Positions 31,804 through 47,000 are shown, numbered from the stretch's first letter. The stretch is DNA of 64,000 bases from Owenia fusiformis (GCA_903813345.2 CAIIXF020000011.1:33474166-33538165), one strand, 5' to 3'. The notes: a model not told the origin generated them from the sequence alone. Translations and numbers: made by a program.

Positions 31804-34225
<2,422 letters not shown>

Positions 34226-34310
34226 TTATATTGAAGTGTCACCTGGCTAGAAGGATATACATGTACTTGCAATTGCTGTACTTAAATTGTGTCATTATGC
34301 CTCCTCGCCG

Positions 34311-34504
34311 TGGGGGTTACACATCCTCCTTGTAGGGATAACGCATTCTCATTGAAGAGGTAACACATTCTCATTGTATGGGTTACACATCCTAATTGTC
34401 GGGGTCACACATCCTCATTGTGGGGGTAACACATTCTCATTGTAGAGGTAACACATTCTCATTGTAGGGGTCACACATCCTTATTGTGGGGGTCACACAT
34501 TCTA
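34311..34504. repeat. 22-bp minisatellite
   Basis: About nine units of GGGTCACACATCCTCATTGT with variation (TAACACATTCTCATTGTAG). It lies just upstream of the zinc-finger gene start on the other strand, in its presumed promoter or 5' intron. Confidence 0.85.
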
Positions 34505-34584
34505 AACAATACTTTATGCTTCTTGCATCTGCTTGCTTTATCAATAGAGATTCACATCTGAAATTACAAAAACGAGGCATTATC

Positions 34585-34690
34585 AGTGGTTGGTTAGCTG
34601 GTGTAGTTGTGTTAGTGCTTCTCTTGAGAGCAAGACTAGAGGTCCTTGGTTTAATCCCAGTTCCCAGTGCTTCTTATGGATAATTGTGCC
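34585..34690 (+). repeat. Possible tRNA-derived SINE fragment
   Basis: GGTTGGTTAGCTGGTGTAGT followed ~50 bp later by GGTCCTTGGTTTAATCCC has the spacing of A and B boxes, but both are weak. Offered with low confidence. Confidence 0.25.
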
Positions 34691-35068
34691 TGTGCTAATG
34701 TACTGCTGATGTAGACAATACAAGAGTGATGCCAACTCTAGAAAAGGCCAGAGATGACTATGAGCCTTGTCAGGTTAAAGTAGTTCCATATGTTCAGAAA
34801 TTGTAATGGCTTCCTATACTCATTGGAGCCCCATGTTATTTTCAGGTACGCATCCCTCATCCCATTACATGGTCTACATGTTTCAGTTTTGCATAAAGAG
34901 TATGTTTATCTTCCTAGATTATTAGCTGCGAGGGGTTAAAAGTTTCTACGGTGTATGAAAATACATACTGAATATCTAGAATATTTATCCTTACTGTAAA
35001 ATTGCACACATATTAATTACCATTTTGAAATAAACTTAAATTAGATATAGTCTTAACTCAATATTATA

Positions 35069-35933
35069 CAGTGCGTATCAAAAAAACGCAACAGATTGTT
35101 ATCTCGGAAAAGCACAGAACCAGTGATAACAGCATTGATTTCATTCAATGCACCATGAAGCCATGTGTCTCCTCTTTACAATGATATATCATTCATTGAT
35201 ATTTGGTCATGGTTGGGCGAGTAATCATTCCATTTGCCAAGTAGGCCAAAATTAGCTTTTGACCAAGTTATAAACATCGCAAAAGTCAGTGTTAGGAGCC
35301 CGATGCAAAATTGGAAGAAAACATAAAACCAATGCTGACTGCATTATTTTCATTCAATGTACCAAAAAGCCAAATTACTCCTCTTTGCAATGGAATATCA
35401 TTCATTCACAGAGAGTCATGGCTGGCCGAATAATCATTAATTTTGCAAAGTGGGGCAAAATTCAGCTCGGACCCAAGTTTTAAACATTGCAAAAGTCAGT
35501 ACAAGGGCCATAGGGGCTATTGGAAGAAGGTGTGACAGGTGTGGCATAGACAGTTAAGTGTTCATACTCATACTCTTGCAAGAATACATCCTATACCCCT
35601 CCAAATTGCCACCACTTCCTTGCACATAAAGATGCGCTCATCTGTCCACGTCATGCATGGTTCAGCCCTGAGTCAGCTGTGGGTTAAAGCAGAGAAAAGC
35701 AGCCCATGGGCAATTCTTTCTCGAGGTTTTTCAATATCTGGTGGAGGAATTGTGAATTTTGACCCACTGTGCAAATGGAAGGATTTCTCACCCAACTATT
35801 ACCACATGTGAATGAATGACATATCATTGCAAAGAGGAGAGACGTGGCTTTATGGTACATCAAATGAAATTCATGTAGTCATCACTAGTTTTGGAATTTT
35901 ATGAGATAACTACTTAGATAACTATACGCCCTG
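35069..35933. mobile_element. Mariner-type MITE with long inverted ends
   Basis: Starts CAGTGCGTATC and ends GATAACTATACGCCCTG, with TA on each outer edge. The left 140 bp (ATTTCATTCAATGCACCATG, CTCCTCTTTACAATGATATA) are repeated inverted at the right (TCATTGCAAAGAGGAGAGAC). A third, direct copy of this arm lies at about 35,330-35,430. No transposase is recognisable. Confidence 0.7.
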
Positions 35934-35939
35934 TATACA

Positions 35940-37580
35940 CTGGCAGATCAGCATCCTCTCCTAGGATGGGTACAAAAACAAATTGGCCAAAGAAAGGATG
36001 TGTCTGGGTATATGCCCTTTTGGTCCCTCAGTCAAATGTATGTGAAATATGGTTTTTATTACTGTCCTAGTTATATTTAATAAGTATATTTACTTTTTCA
36101 CGAATTTTGATGCATAATTAACCCCCTGCTGAGAGTCAGAATAAGTATCTTAACAAAAAAAAATAGTCATTATCATAGAAAAAAACACCAATGGCAACAT
36201 GTATGACATACAAAGAAGAAATAACTTAAGACCGATGAAGAATTAAAAAGAAAATCATATTTTTGAAATATATTTAAGGATTAAATTTTTTTTCAAATTT
36301 TTGAATTTCCCGCCAGTTTAATTTGAAGGGGGAAAAACAAAATGGTTGCCATTTGTTGTAAGAAATATCAGGAAAAAAGTTGCTTCACTTTTAGTTTTCA
36401 CAATGAGCACAGTTTTCCGGTTTAGGTTTTTTGACTGATTCTGACTCTTCATCACCAGGGTCATGTATAGAGATTATAAAATTGAAACCAAAATGTTGTG
36501 CTCAGCATGAATTTGACTGAAATATGGGTAACATCACCAACACAATTGAAGTCTCAAAAGTGGATGCTCAGTAACTTTGAGTGACTATAATCCCTTGATT
36601 ACCCAGATAAACACCAATTCACTTATCCAGATATACCATTCAATGTCTATTCAAAGAAAGTAACCAGTGTTTTGGAAGATATGTTTCAAACTTTTTGCAT
36701 AAATAATTCATTTAATATTTGCCATTGATTTTTTTTCAATTCTGACAAAGTGATATGCACTGTCTTTGATGCCAATATTCTTCATCAATTGTGATACAAA
36801 TTGATATATTTGTAATCTCAGAAGAAGGATAAGATATTAAAGTTTAATAATATGTGGGATTGAGTTGGTTTTTCAGACATTACAATTTTCAATATTTTCT
36901 AAGTCGATACCCAGACTCATTCCCAGACTCATCCTTTCATGGCCCCAAATTAGTGAGTCTTATCATCAATATAGGTCTTAAATTTTCAAAAATTTGGCCC
37001 ATTTTTGTTATTAAGGGCCCAAAAATTTCATTTTTTAGACTTGAAATATGCGCCCCCTTGTTGGTTTTCAGATCAGCCCCTAGTCTAATAGTTATTATTT
37101 TTCAATTAACATCATTAATCAGGGCTTATTTCTGATTTTTCAGATTGTAGGCTACAAAAATTCTGGCTGTCTGATTTCAGCCAGTAGGATGTATGACTTA
37201 TAATTGGAAATATTCTTTAATAGTACTGAAATGCTGAATGGTGTAATTTAGATAATTACTCATTGCCGTTAATCCCTCAAAGACAGAGAGATATTATTTC
37301 ATTAATAAAACACTCATCAACAATACAATAGTTTTAATCAGTCTATATATAACGTAGGTGTAGCTACATAATTTATTTGCATCTTATACACATGCACTAG
37401 TTACAGTTTCAGAATGTCAAATAGTATGATAAGATTATAAAATTATGTTAGATATATTGATTACATCCTCCGTATGCAGGGCTTCAAAACCAAGAATATC
37501 TTTTTTCAAGAAGGAGGTATGGATTTTGGACAACTGCTTAGGAGGATGATTGATGACAGATAAATATTTACAAAATATAT
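35940..37580. other. Intergenic region, nothing recognised
   Basis: AT-rich with no clear exon, RNA or repeat boundary. Short open frames here have no family features. Confidence 0.4.
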
Positions 37581-37589
37581 TTATAAATA

Positions 37590-38530
37590 TTTTTATTTTT
37601 TTATTTATTTTTTTTTTTATTTATTTATTTGGAAAACGCTTTTAGAGCAGCGGCACTCAATCGGTGCATCCAATACATCATATATAAAATATAAATGGGA
37701 TAAAACATATCATGTAAAAAAACACTAAAAACATGCATACGACTATTGTGTGCACTGTACATGTATTTTCTTTAAAAACAATTTGACATATTTGTCAAAC
37801 TTCACGTAATTATCATGTCCCCACAAGATCAAAGTGTCATCTCCCAGAGCCCAACATGTTTTTAGTTGTACACTTCCTGCTAGAAAGTCAGAGGAGAGTT
37901 GGTGGTTGCAGTTTGACACAACATTATTGAAAAATACATTCCTATCACTACCAAAGTACGGACAGACAAAAAGTCTATGCTGTATAGTATCTTTAACATT
38001 GAGGTTACAAAAGAGACATATACCGTTGCCTTGACCCCATCTTTGAAGGTCGGAGCGAAGGCCAAAACATCCTGTTCTGGCCATGAATTTAAGTTTCTGA
38101 CCATAGAAATCAAAGTCTGAGTTCATATAATTTTCCTTAGAGAGATTACTTTTCAAACATTTGTAAAGATTTAGGGATGACTTCTCCCCTATTGAGGAGA
38201 AGAAAGCTACATGGCTTAAATCATTTGAGATCTGGATGTATGTTTTATACCAGTTATCATCCTGCCTTTGAAGGATGCCATCCAGACCATGTTTTATCAG
38301 GATCTCCTGAATATTGGCAAAATAGGGGAAAGCCTTACCTTCCTGACCATTTATGTATTTATTGTACATTGTGTTGAAGATAGCTTTGTGAACTGACCCT
38401 TCTTTAATAGAGTGCTTTAAATATAAAAAATAATCGATTTGGCGTTTTTCAATGACATCTAGAATAGGTCTTAATCCTAAATCTCCTAACAATGCCTCTC
38501 TTGCAGGGCGGCATCTAAGCTGGAGATTCT
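37590..38530 (-). pseudogene. 3' fragment of a non-LTR retrotransposon
   Basis: A minus-strand open frame (38,492-37,743, 249 codons) has the C-terminal signature of LINE ORF2 proteins: a long helical region, then the CCHC-like knuckle CLFCNLNVKDTIQHRLFVCP. It is followed by a 3' UTR ending in an ATTTATTT-type simple tail (37,590-37,630 on the plus strand). No endonuclease or reverse-transcriptase core is present, so the copy is 5'-truncated, as LINE insertions usually are. It belongs to a different family from the elements at 44 and 51 kb. Confidence 0.75.
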
Positions 38531-38539
38531 TGTAAAATG

Positions 38540-39210
38540 TTAGGGTCAGCAGTTTTAGCTCTATTCCAATATCTAAAGAATCTGCAATACATGTTTATAT
38601 ATTTCATAATTATGATAACAAATAGAAAAAAAATAAAGGACCAACGACCCTGTGCTCAAACAGTATATTGTAACCACATTATGTTTGGAAATGATTTACT
38701 TTGTACAGAAAAACTATTTTTGTCCAAATTACATGAGTTAGTTACTAAGTCGTTAAGCTACTCAGACTTAGACAGGTCCTGGGTGATTGAATTAGTTACT
38801 CAGTTACCTAGTTACTTTAGAGCAATTTTCAATCACAAAACCTGCCATTTAGACTAATTGACATAATACATGAGAAAATTCCCTGAAAATGTTAAATTAA
38901 ACACCGAAAACTGTAATTCCAAGAGCTTTTTCAAGGAAGTCCAGAATTGATCAAGCTTTCACATGATACATAACTTTTTTTCATAGGATATATTTCACAT
39001 TCCATATTATACATTACATAAGCACTTGTGCTGGCTTTGCTATAGGCATTATCAGCCATATAAAACATCTAGGTATGCTATCTAAGATTGTAAATATAGC
39101 CTGCCCTATCACTTCCAATAGTTCGATTTTTCTTCTTTATTAGAAAACATTTAAGGGCTCTGGCTTGCAAAACCATGACAAGGCATTAACATGACAAAAT
39201 GTCACCACCT
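38540..39210. other. Intergenic region, nothing recognised
   Basis: No coding exon recognised. The right part (about 39,120-39,215, AAAATGTCACCACC) resembles, inverted, sequence at 40,620 (GGTGGTGACATA), so this may be one outer end of the repeat block that holds the satellite. Confidence 0.35.
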
Positions 39211-39219
39211 AAAACAATT

Positions 39220-40480
39220 TGGTCAATTTAAAGCAAGTTGGAAAATAGCTTTTGACCTTGAGAAGGTCATTGAAGGTCAAAGGTCAAATCTAAAGTCAGA
39301 TTTGAACTTCTGAGAACTTGTAAAGTCAAATTTGAACTTTTGAAAAGATGTAGATGATTTTGAAAAAAAATTTGGTCAATTTGAAGCAAGTTGAAAACAG
39401 ACCTTTTTGACCTTGAGAAGGTCATTAAAGGTCAAATGTCAAATCTAAAGTCAGATTTGAATTTCTGAGAACATGTAGATGATTTTGAAAAAAAAATTAG
39501 TCAATTTGAAGCAAGTTGAAAAAGACCTTTTTGACCTTTTTTGACCTTGAGAAGGTCATTGAAGGTCAAATGTCAAATCTAAAGTCATATTTGAATTTCT
39601 GAGAACATGTAGATGATTTTGAAAAAAAAATTTAGTCAATTTGAAGCAAGATGAAAAAATACCTTTTTGACCCTTTTTGACATTGAGAAGGTCATTGAAG
39701 GTCAAATCTAAAGTCAGATTTGAATTTCTGAGAACATGTAGATGATTTTGAAAAAAGAATTTAGTCAATTTGAAGCAAGTTGAAAAAAGACCTTTTTGAC
39801 CTTTTTGACTTTGAGAAGGTCATTGAAGGTAAAATGTCAAATCTAAAGTCAGATTTGAATTTCTGAGAACATGTAGATGATTTTGAAAAAAAAATTTAGT
39901 CAATTTGAAGCAAGTTGAAAAAAGACCTTTTAGACCTTTTTTGACTTTGAGAAGGTCATTGAAGGTCAAATGTCAAATCTTAAGTCAAATCTAAAGTCAG
40001 ATTTGAATTTCTGAGAACACGTAGATGATTTTGAAAATTTTTTTTAGTCAATTTGAAGCAAGTTGAAAACAGACCTTTTTGACCTTTTTTGACCTTGAGA
40101 AGGTCAAATGTCAAATCTTAAGTCAGATTTGAATTTCTGAGAACACATAGATGATTTTGAAAAAAAAATTTAGTCAATTTGAAGCAAGTTGAAAACAGAC
40201 CTTTTTGACCTTTTTTGACCTTGAGAAGGTCATTGAAGGTCAAATGTCAAATCTAAAGTCAGATTTGAAGGTCAAATGTCAATTCTAAGGTCAAATCTAA
40301 AGTCAGATTTGAATTTCTGAGAACATGTAGATGATTTTGAAAAGAAATTTAGTCAATGTGAAGCAAGTTGAAAAAAGACCTTTTTGACCTTGAGAAGGTC
40401 ATTGAAGGTCAAATGTCAAATCTAAAGTCAGATTTGAACTTCTGAGAACATGTAGATAATTTAGAAAAAAATTGAAGTCA
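39220..40480. repeat. ~126-169-bp satellite with nuclear-receptor half sites
   Basis: Nine diverged tandem units sharing TTGACCTTGAGAAGGTCATT, AAATCTAAAGTCAGATTTGA, GAGAACATGTAGATGATTTT and TCAATTTGAAGCAAGTTGAA. Most units contain AGGTCATTGAAGGTCA, a direct repeat of AGGTCA with 4-bp spacing (DR4), at 39,264, 39,419 (TTAA spacer), 39,553, 39,689, 39,953, 40,227 and 40,396. The first unit adds a third half site one base later, making a perfect DR1 (39,274-39,286). TGACCT also precedes the DR4 in several units. Confidence 0.93.
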
Positions 40481-40673
40481 GTCTAAACAGTATTTGTTAA
40501 GTTATAGGAAGTTGTAAGAAATTGTTACAGACGCCGGACGCCAACCTCCAACCACCAACCGCCAACCACCAACCGCCGTCGCAAAAAAACGGAGACCATA
40601 ACAATATGTCACCACTTTTGGTGGTGACATAATAAATTCTGACAATATCTGGGACATTTAATACAGTGAAACC

Positions 40674-40846
40674 TGTAAAATGGAACATCTCTAAAAGTGG
40701 AAGACCTCCGTTAGTGGAACACTTTGCAGACTACCAAGACCAACTACCAAGACTTAATGTTAAATGAACCTCTATAAGTGGACCACCTCCCAAATGGAAC
40801 ACTTTTTAGAGATACCAAAGGTGTTCTACCTAGACAGGTTTTACTG
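40674..40846. mobile_element. Pogo/Tigger-like MITE overlapping the zinc-finger stop codon
   Basis: The ends CAGTGAAACCTGT (left) and ACAGGTTTTACTG (right) are inverted, with TA on both outer edges (40,672-40,673 and 40,847-40,848). CAGTRAAACCT ends are typical of pogo/Tigger-type elements. The interior has repeated GTGGAACA/GTGGACCA words. The right end enters the coding frame of the zinc-finger gene and supplies its last codons and stop. Confidence 0.82.
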
Positions 40847-42041
40847 TATGCTTTTTTAAGTGTTTTTTCAGGTAACATGAATGAGAAAAACATTTTTCAC
40901 ATTCATAACATTTGAACGGTTTCGTGTGAGTTTGTAAGTGGCTTTTCAAGGTACTGGATCGACCAAAACATTTATCACAATGCTGGCACTTAAATGGTCT
41001 TTCTCCAGTGTGTATCCTAATGTGTTCTTTCAAATACCTATTGTCACTAAAATATTTTTCACAATGTGGACACTGATAAGGTTTTTCCCCAGTGTGAGTT
41101 CTAGTGTGTAACTTTAATTTGGATGGGTGAATGAAGCATTTACCACACACTTCGCACTTGAATGGTTTTATACCAGTGTGGGTTCGCATATGTATCTGAA
41201 TTCCAGATATTTGACTGCAACATTTGTCACACATTGGGCATTTAAAAGGTTTTTCTCCAGTATGAATTCTCATGTGTATTTTTAATCTAGTAGCAGAAAT
41301 AAAGCCTTTATCACAATGCTGACATTTATATGGTTTTTCTCCAGTGTGACTCATTATGTGAAATTTCAAATCCCTCCAGGTTCTATAATCTTTTGTACAA
41401 TCCTGACACTTGAATGGTCTTTCGTCAGTCTGGGTTTTGATTTGTGTTTTTAGAGTTTTTGGGTGAGAATCAGAACTTTGATCTGAATCAGAACCTTGAG
41501 AAGACTTTTTGTCACAATGGCTAATAGTATGTCTATTCAAACTATTAGATGTGCTAAAGCATTTATTACAATCCTGACATTTAAAACGTTTTTCTCCAGT
41601 GTGTGTTATGGAATGTTTATTTAATTGAAAAGATGTAATGAAACATTTATCACACTCCTGACACTTGAATGGTTTTGGTCTTTGGTTTTTGAAATTCAAA
41701 TGGATTTCTAAGTGCTTATTCAATTCAATCAGCGTCCCAAACAATTCATTGCATTCCTTACAATTAAATGATTTTCCATTGGAGTCCGGTATGTCAGTGT
41801 CATTCTGTCCTGATGTTACTGCAAAAACAGAATTCACAACTATATCATCCTCTTGTTCAAAATGTTCTTGATTGATAGTCGATTGATCGTTAGCTGAAAT
41901 ATCCTTAACCGCATAGTCTTGTTGATATTCTTCTTCATAATAATTACCTTCTGTTTTAATTTCTACAGGTTCTTGTTTAACAATTAGTAGTAGTTTTGGA
42001 GTTGACATATCAGTCCCATTTTCTTGCTTTATGGAATCCAT
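40830..42041 (-). CDS. C2H2 zinc-finger protein, 403 aa, ten fingers
   Basis: A single open exon. It starts MDSIKQENGTDMS, includes IVKQEPVEIKTE and the acidic stretch EEEYQQDYAVKDIS, then GQNDTDIPDS. Ten C2H2 fingers follow (for example FKCQECDKCFITSFQLNKH, YKCQHCDKGFISATRLKIH, FKCEVCGKCFIHPSKLKLH), mostly joined by TGEKPFKC-type linkers. The N-terminal VKQEPVEIK and VNSVFAV motifs show it is a paralogue of the gene at 31.8-34.2 kb. It is a likely nuclear DNA-binding factor with unknown targets. The last residues (TVKPV) and the TAG stop derive from a MITE end. A 5' UTR intron is plausible but not fixed. Confidence 0.92.
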   Translation of the reverse strand: MDSIKQENGTDMSTPKLLLIVKQEPVEIKTEGNYYEEEYQQDYAVKDISANDQSTINQEHFEQEDDIVVNSVFAVTSGQNDTDIPDSNGKSFNCKECNELFGTLIELNKHLEIHLNFKNQRPKPFKCQECDKCFITSFQLNKHSITHTGEKRFKCQDCNKCFSTSNSLNRHTISHCDKKSSQGSDSDQSSDSHPKTLKTQIKTQTDERPFKCQDCTKDYRTWRDLKFHIMSHTGEKPYKCQHCDKGFISATRLKIHMRIHTGEKPFKCPMCDKCCSQISGIQIHMRTHTGIKPFKCEVCGKCFIHPSKLKLHTRTHTGEKPYQCPHCEKYFSDNRYLKEHIRIHTGERPFKCQHCDKCFGRSSTLKSHLQTHTKPFKCYECEKCFSHSCYLKKHLKKHTVKPV

Positions 42042-42870
42042 TGTGTTAATGTTGACTGTCTGTAGAATTACATTTTAATTGTCATATAGTGGTTGGTGAA
42101 GTATATTGTTGTTATCTCACTGTCATCTAATCCGTACCTGAAAATACACAAAATTATCATCTAAGGAGATGGGTTAATACCTCAATGTTCATCACTTTTG
42201 GCAATGAATATCGCAATGTATATCAAATTCTATTCTCTGTTGAGTGATCAATTACCATTGAAACCCAAAGAAACTAAAAATCAAAAGTCTTCACCTAATT
42301 AAATAGCATTTTACCCCTCCCCCTAATGAAATTAATTACATTTTCTGATGAACATTAAAATATGGACCTGGCCCCTAATGATGATGTAAAACCATTTTTT
42401 CATTTATTTATGATTGGTAGGGTCACTTTCATATCATTTTCTTTGAAAAAGATGGAGAAGACACAGTGAACAAGCAACAGTGACAACTTAAAACATGAGA
42501 GAAAAGACAGCTCAAACTCAATTTTTCAAGGAAGAAGCTGTTGCAGTATCTGTCGATACAAGTTCCTTTGTCTTTTTAAGCTAAAACTGCATAATGAGTT
42601 ACAACTTACTTATAATTAATCCAGGGTTCTTAATTCACAGCTGCCTGACTGATAATGCTAATGCAAGTCTTGACAATAAACTTGTAAAAACTAGTTATAT
42701 TACTGTACTATTAGAGGGCAACTGGGCAATGGATGAAGGCCAATATGATAATTGTGGCAATCACGTCTTCAACCTTAGTTTAGTTCCCGGCCCTGGATTA
42801 ATTACTATCACTCATTATTCATGATTACCATTACAAATATAACAAGATGGCTAACCAAAAGTTAGAATTA

Positions 42871-43105
42871 CTATTGAAAATGGCGCTGGAGTATCATACT
42901 CCAAAATATACCATTTCTTTTAAAAATAATTTTTTATTTTTTATACAAAAATTAAACAAGACCCAATACATCAATGTATCATTAATACCTTCAGAGTTAT
43001 GCTAAAAACATGTAAATATTATAGTGTCACTATATCGTGCCATTAAAAAGTTCAAAAAGAAATGGTACATTTTAGAGTATGATACTCTGGCGCCGTTTGT
43101 AATAG
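42871..43105. mobile_element. Palindromic MITE (235 bp)
   Basis: CTATTGAAAATGGCGCTGGA and GTATCATACTC at the left mirror GAGTATGATACTCTGGCGCC and ...AATAG at the right, with further inverted AAAAGAAATGGTA inside. No coding capacity; target duplication unclear. Confidence 0.8.
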
Positions 43106-43179
43106 CTTTTACTCCTAGCGTTATTGGGCTTCAAACTGATCTGCAAATGATATATCTATTGCATGGAGTAAGTAATTTT

Positions 43180-44036
43180 CTTTGATATAACGAAGTAGTA
43201 GCTACAAGTAGGAATAAAAGAGAATGCCCCCAAGCAGACCGAAAGGCGGGGGAGGATGATCTGCACATGACGGATGAAAATGATAATGACCAAAGCAACG
43301 ACATATGGATTACGAATAGGACTCAAAATGATGACATCGACGCAATAGAGACGAGAAGACGTTGCGGAGGCACTTTTAAGAATGAAAGAGGAGTAAAGAT
43401 CCACCAAGGAAAGACTCGGTGCAAGGAGAAGCTAAAACAGCCTTTCTTGTGGAAGGAAATGGAAGGCGCAGGAGGCTGTAGCCACAGCTAACGAACGCTT
43501 AAGGCACCAGCATATTGTTGGGACTGTGTGCAAAGGAAGGTTGGGACTAGGCCATTACGGTCCTCAACAACTTACGGAAAAGACAAAAAGGGCGAAGATC
43601 ACCAGAGAAATTCGGAACCAGGAAGAAGAAGACCGACTGGTGAACGCAGTGGGCTTAGCCAAGCAAGGAGACTGGACCAACTGGGAACCAGCACTAAAAC
43701 GATCCTTAAAGTGGAAGGATCTTTGGCCCATGGACCAAGGAAGACTCAGTTTCTTGCTGAGAGCTTTTTCGAAGTAGACTCTGAAGTAGGCTGTAGAGGT
43801 TTTCCAGCTTCCTCGCTTCGCTATTTCTTTTCTCAAATAGGATTGCCACCAACGCAGCTTAAGTCAGCAATCAAAGCAGTTGGTATGGTAGCAGAGTCCA
43901 GCTCAAGGTGGATTTGGCTGAAGAGGAAAGACAGGTGGTGTCCTTCAACGAGTGATGGTTAAGATCAGCAATCACTGCCCCACTCAGTGGAAGCATACAG
44001 GCTAAGGGGCGAAATGCTGTTGAAACTGAGATACCT
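43180..44036 (+). pseudogene. Fragment of another retroelement with a C2HC finger
   Basis: Plus-strand pieces in shifted frames. The first (about 43,340-43,440) encodes TRRRCGGTFKNERGVKIHQG then KTRC, a Cys-Cys-His-Cys finger like those I recall in animal repeat-borne reverse-transcriptase proteins. The second (about 43,600-43,780) encodes DWTNWEPALKRSLKWKDLWP then RLSFLLRA, a motif I recall from the C-terminal parts of such proteins. Frames are broken. It is the target into which the LINE at 44,037 inserted. Confidence 0.5.
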
Positions 44037-47000
44037 AAAAACTTCTCTATGGCCTCTTTTATCGTTCACCCTCCCAATCTGCAATCTCAAGAGATCAATA
44101 TATGCATAACCTTGATTCGAATATTAGAGCTGCTTTATCAGTGAAATCTGACTTTGTTATCTTTGGTGGCGATTTTAATTCAAGAAGTCAAAAATGGTGG
44201 GTTGGTGATACTAATACTTTAGAAGGAAATATGCTTTATGATGTGAGTGTGAATAATTCTCTGACCCAATTCATTGAGGAACCTACTAGAATTACAGCCA
44301 CTTCTAGCTCATGTTTGGATTTAGTTTTCTCAAATTTTCCTGGAAAGGTATTAAAATCTGAGGTAAAACTGCCAATTGGGGGTTCTGACCATAGCTCTGT
44401 TTCAGCACTTTTAGATTTCTCTCTGCCTGATAGACATGCAGGGGATTATAAGCAGATCTGGCATTACAGTGATGCTAACATTTTACAGTTGAATCAAGCT
44501 GTATCTGATTTTAACTGGGATGCACTTTTATCTCACGAAGACATTGATACTGTCACTGTAAATTTTACCAATGCATTGTTTGAGATTTTTCAAACTTATA
44601 TTCCATCCAAAGTGAAATTTATAAAGAAAAGTGATATGCCCTGGTTTAATCATGAAGTGAAATCAGCATTAAATAAGAAAGATAAATTGTATAGAAAATT
44701 AATTAAAAATAGAAATGATTTTAACTTCACAACATTTAAACATCAATGTGATTTAGTCTCAGATGCAATTGTTCATGCTAAAACCAGTTATCAGGACAAG
44801 ATGTGCAGTAATCTTGATGAAGAGGCAGCTAGTAAGAAAAATTATTGGACCATCATTAAAAAATTAATAGGTTCTAAATTTGCATCAGGAATTCCTTTTT
44901 TAGAGATAAACAGGACGATCATTGAAGATGACCATGCTAAAGCTAATGCATTTCTCCATCAATTTTTACAGAAATTTCATCACAACATTGTTGATCAAAC
45001 TTTACCAACTTGTCAAAGAAAAACTGATAACATGCTAAATGAAATTGATCTTTCACAGCAGTCAATAAATAAACATTTGAGGGAGCTTAAATCAAACAAA
45101 AAGGGGGGTGATGATAACATTACAAATAAAATGCTTAAACTGGTGGCAGATTCACTTGATGCAGAACTTCATAAACTTTTTAAACTCATTCTTACTAAAG
45201 GCAAATTTCCTAATTGTTGGAAGCAGGGCATTATTGTCCCCATTTTCAAAAATAAATCCTCAAAAGTTGACCCAGGGAACTATCGGCCAGTTTGCCTTTT
45301 AAGTAATATTTCCAAAATTTTTGAACGCGTCATATATGATTCAATATTCAAACATGTGTCATCTAACAATCTTTTGTATCAGAACCAATCCGGGTTTTTA
45401 CCTGGGCATGACACTCAGAAACAACTTGTATCTATTGTAAATATGATTACTGCAAATTTTGACCATAATATTTCTACTAGAGGGATCTTTCTTGATATTG
45501 AGGGTGCGTTTGACGGCGTCCCCCACTACTTACTTCTCCATAAGCTAAAATCATACGGTATCTGTGAGAACATTATTAATCTGATAGGGTCCTACCTTAA
45601 TAACAGAAAATTAAAAGTTAGGGTGAATGGTTCAACTTCAATAAATTCAGATACTCGATATGACAATATTGATGGGACAATGGAAGGGATTCTAGGGACA
45701 GGAGGAAGGGATTTAGGGGAGTTTGACAAAGGAGTAATAAATTGTGGGGTTCCTCAAGGGTCAATATTAGGTCCCCTGTTTTTCTTACTTTATATCAATG
45801 ACCTAGCCGATGCAGTTTTAAATAGCACTCTGTACCTTTATGCTGATGATAGCTCAATTTTTCTACCTGTCAAAAAGGAGGACTCAGTTCATGAAACTTA
45901 TCTAAAACTCCAAAGCGATGTTAATAGAATAGAGATCTGGTCAAAGACTTGGAAATTAAAATTTAAGACAAGTAAAAGTAAGGAAGTGTTTTTCCAGTCC
46001 AAAACTAGAACTCCAATTGCTCAAATTCCTATTGTGTTAAATGGTGACTCTATCCCTTTCACCAATAGTCACAAACATCTTGGACTTATTTTAGACAAGG
46101 CTTTAAACTTTGAAGAACACATTAACAGTATAATTGTTAAATGTAACAGGATGTTGAACCCACTTATGGCACTAAAACATAACTTAAGATCACAACATCT
46201 AGAGAAGATTTATATGGCATTTATACTACCTCACTTAGAATATGGGAATATCATTTTTGATTGTGCAAACTTAAATTTACTTTCTAAATTGGATAGTATT
46301 CAGTATAGGGCAGCATTGATTGTCAGTGGATGTACCCAAGGTACAAATGCAACCAAAGTCACCTCATGCTTAGGTTGGAGGTCCCTAGGGGCCAGGAGGG
46401 ATGAAAAGAAACTATTGTTTACTTATGACGTCATAAATAACAACAAAATGCCTTCCTATGTAAACCAGGCCTTTTCTTTATATAGAAATCATAATGTAAT
46501 GAATAATGGAAATCGGTTACGCAGAGTCAGATCTTTTAGAATACCAGCTCACTGTAAGGCCAAGATCAGAAAGGGTACAGTGATATCTTGTATAACAGCA
46601 TGGGAGAAACTGCCTGGTGATTTGAAAGCTATCCAATCTAGAAATTGTTTTAAGTTTAACCTGAGGAAACATATTCAAAATTCTAAAATAAAGCTACCTA
46701 CTCCAAAATTGCATCTTGATAGGAAGACTGAATCAACTTTGAATAAGACTCGATGTGACTTTATTTTTAGGCAGCATTTATTCACACATAATTTTAGAAA
46801 CATTGATATTCCAAGTTGTAATTGTGGCTTTAGATCACAGTCTACAATCCACCTATTATTACACTGCCCTCTATTCATTGTTCAGCGAAACTTGTTTTTG
46901 GAAGAACTTGGGGAACTGCCATCCTTTGATTTAACCGTGTTTGGTCAACTCAGACAGCAAGACAGGGTAAATTATTTGTTATACGGTGATTGCTCATTAT

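Noticed and set aside
35539-35811. 90-codon plus-strand frame
   Set aside because: It lies inside a mariner-type MITE and has no recognisable transposase motif.
36854-37135. 93-codon plus-strand frame
   Set aside because: No family features, low-complexity AT-rich surroundings and no splice context.
37743-38492. Host gene with a zinc knuckle
   Set aside because: The single open frame with a C-terminal CCHC-like knuckle, simple-repeat 3' tail and abrupt 5' end fits a truncated LINE better than a host gene.
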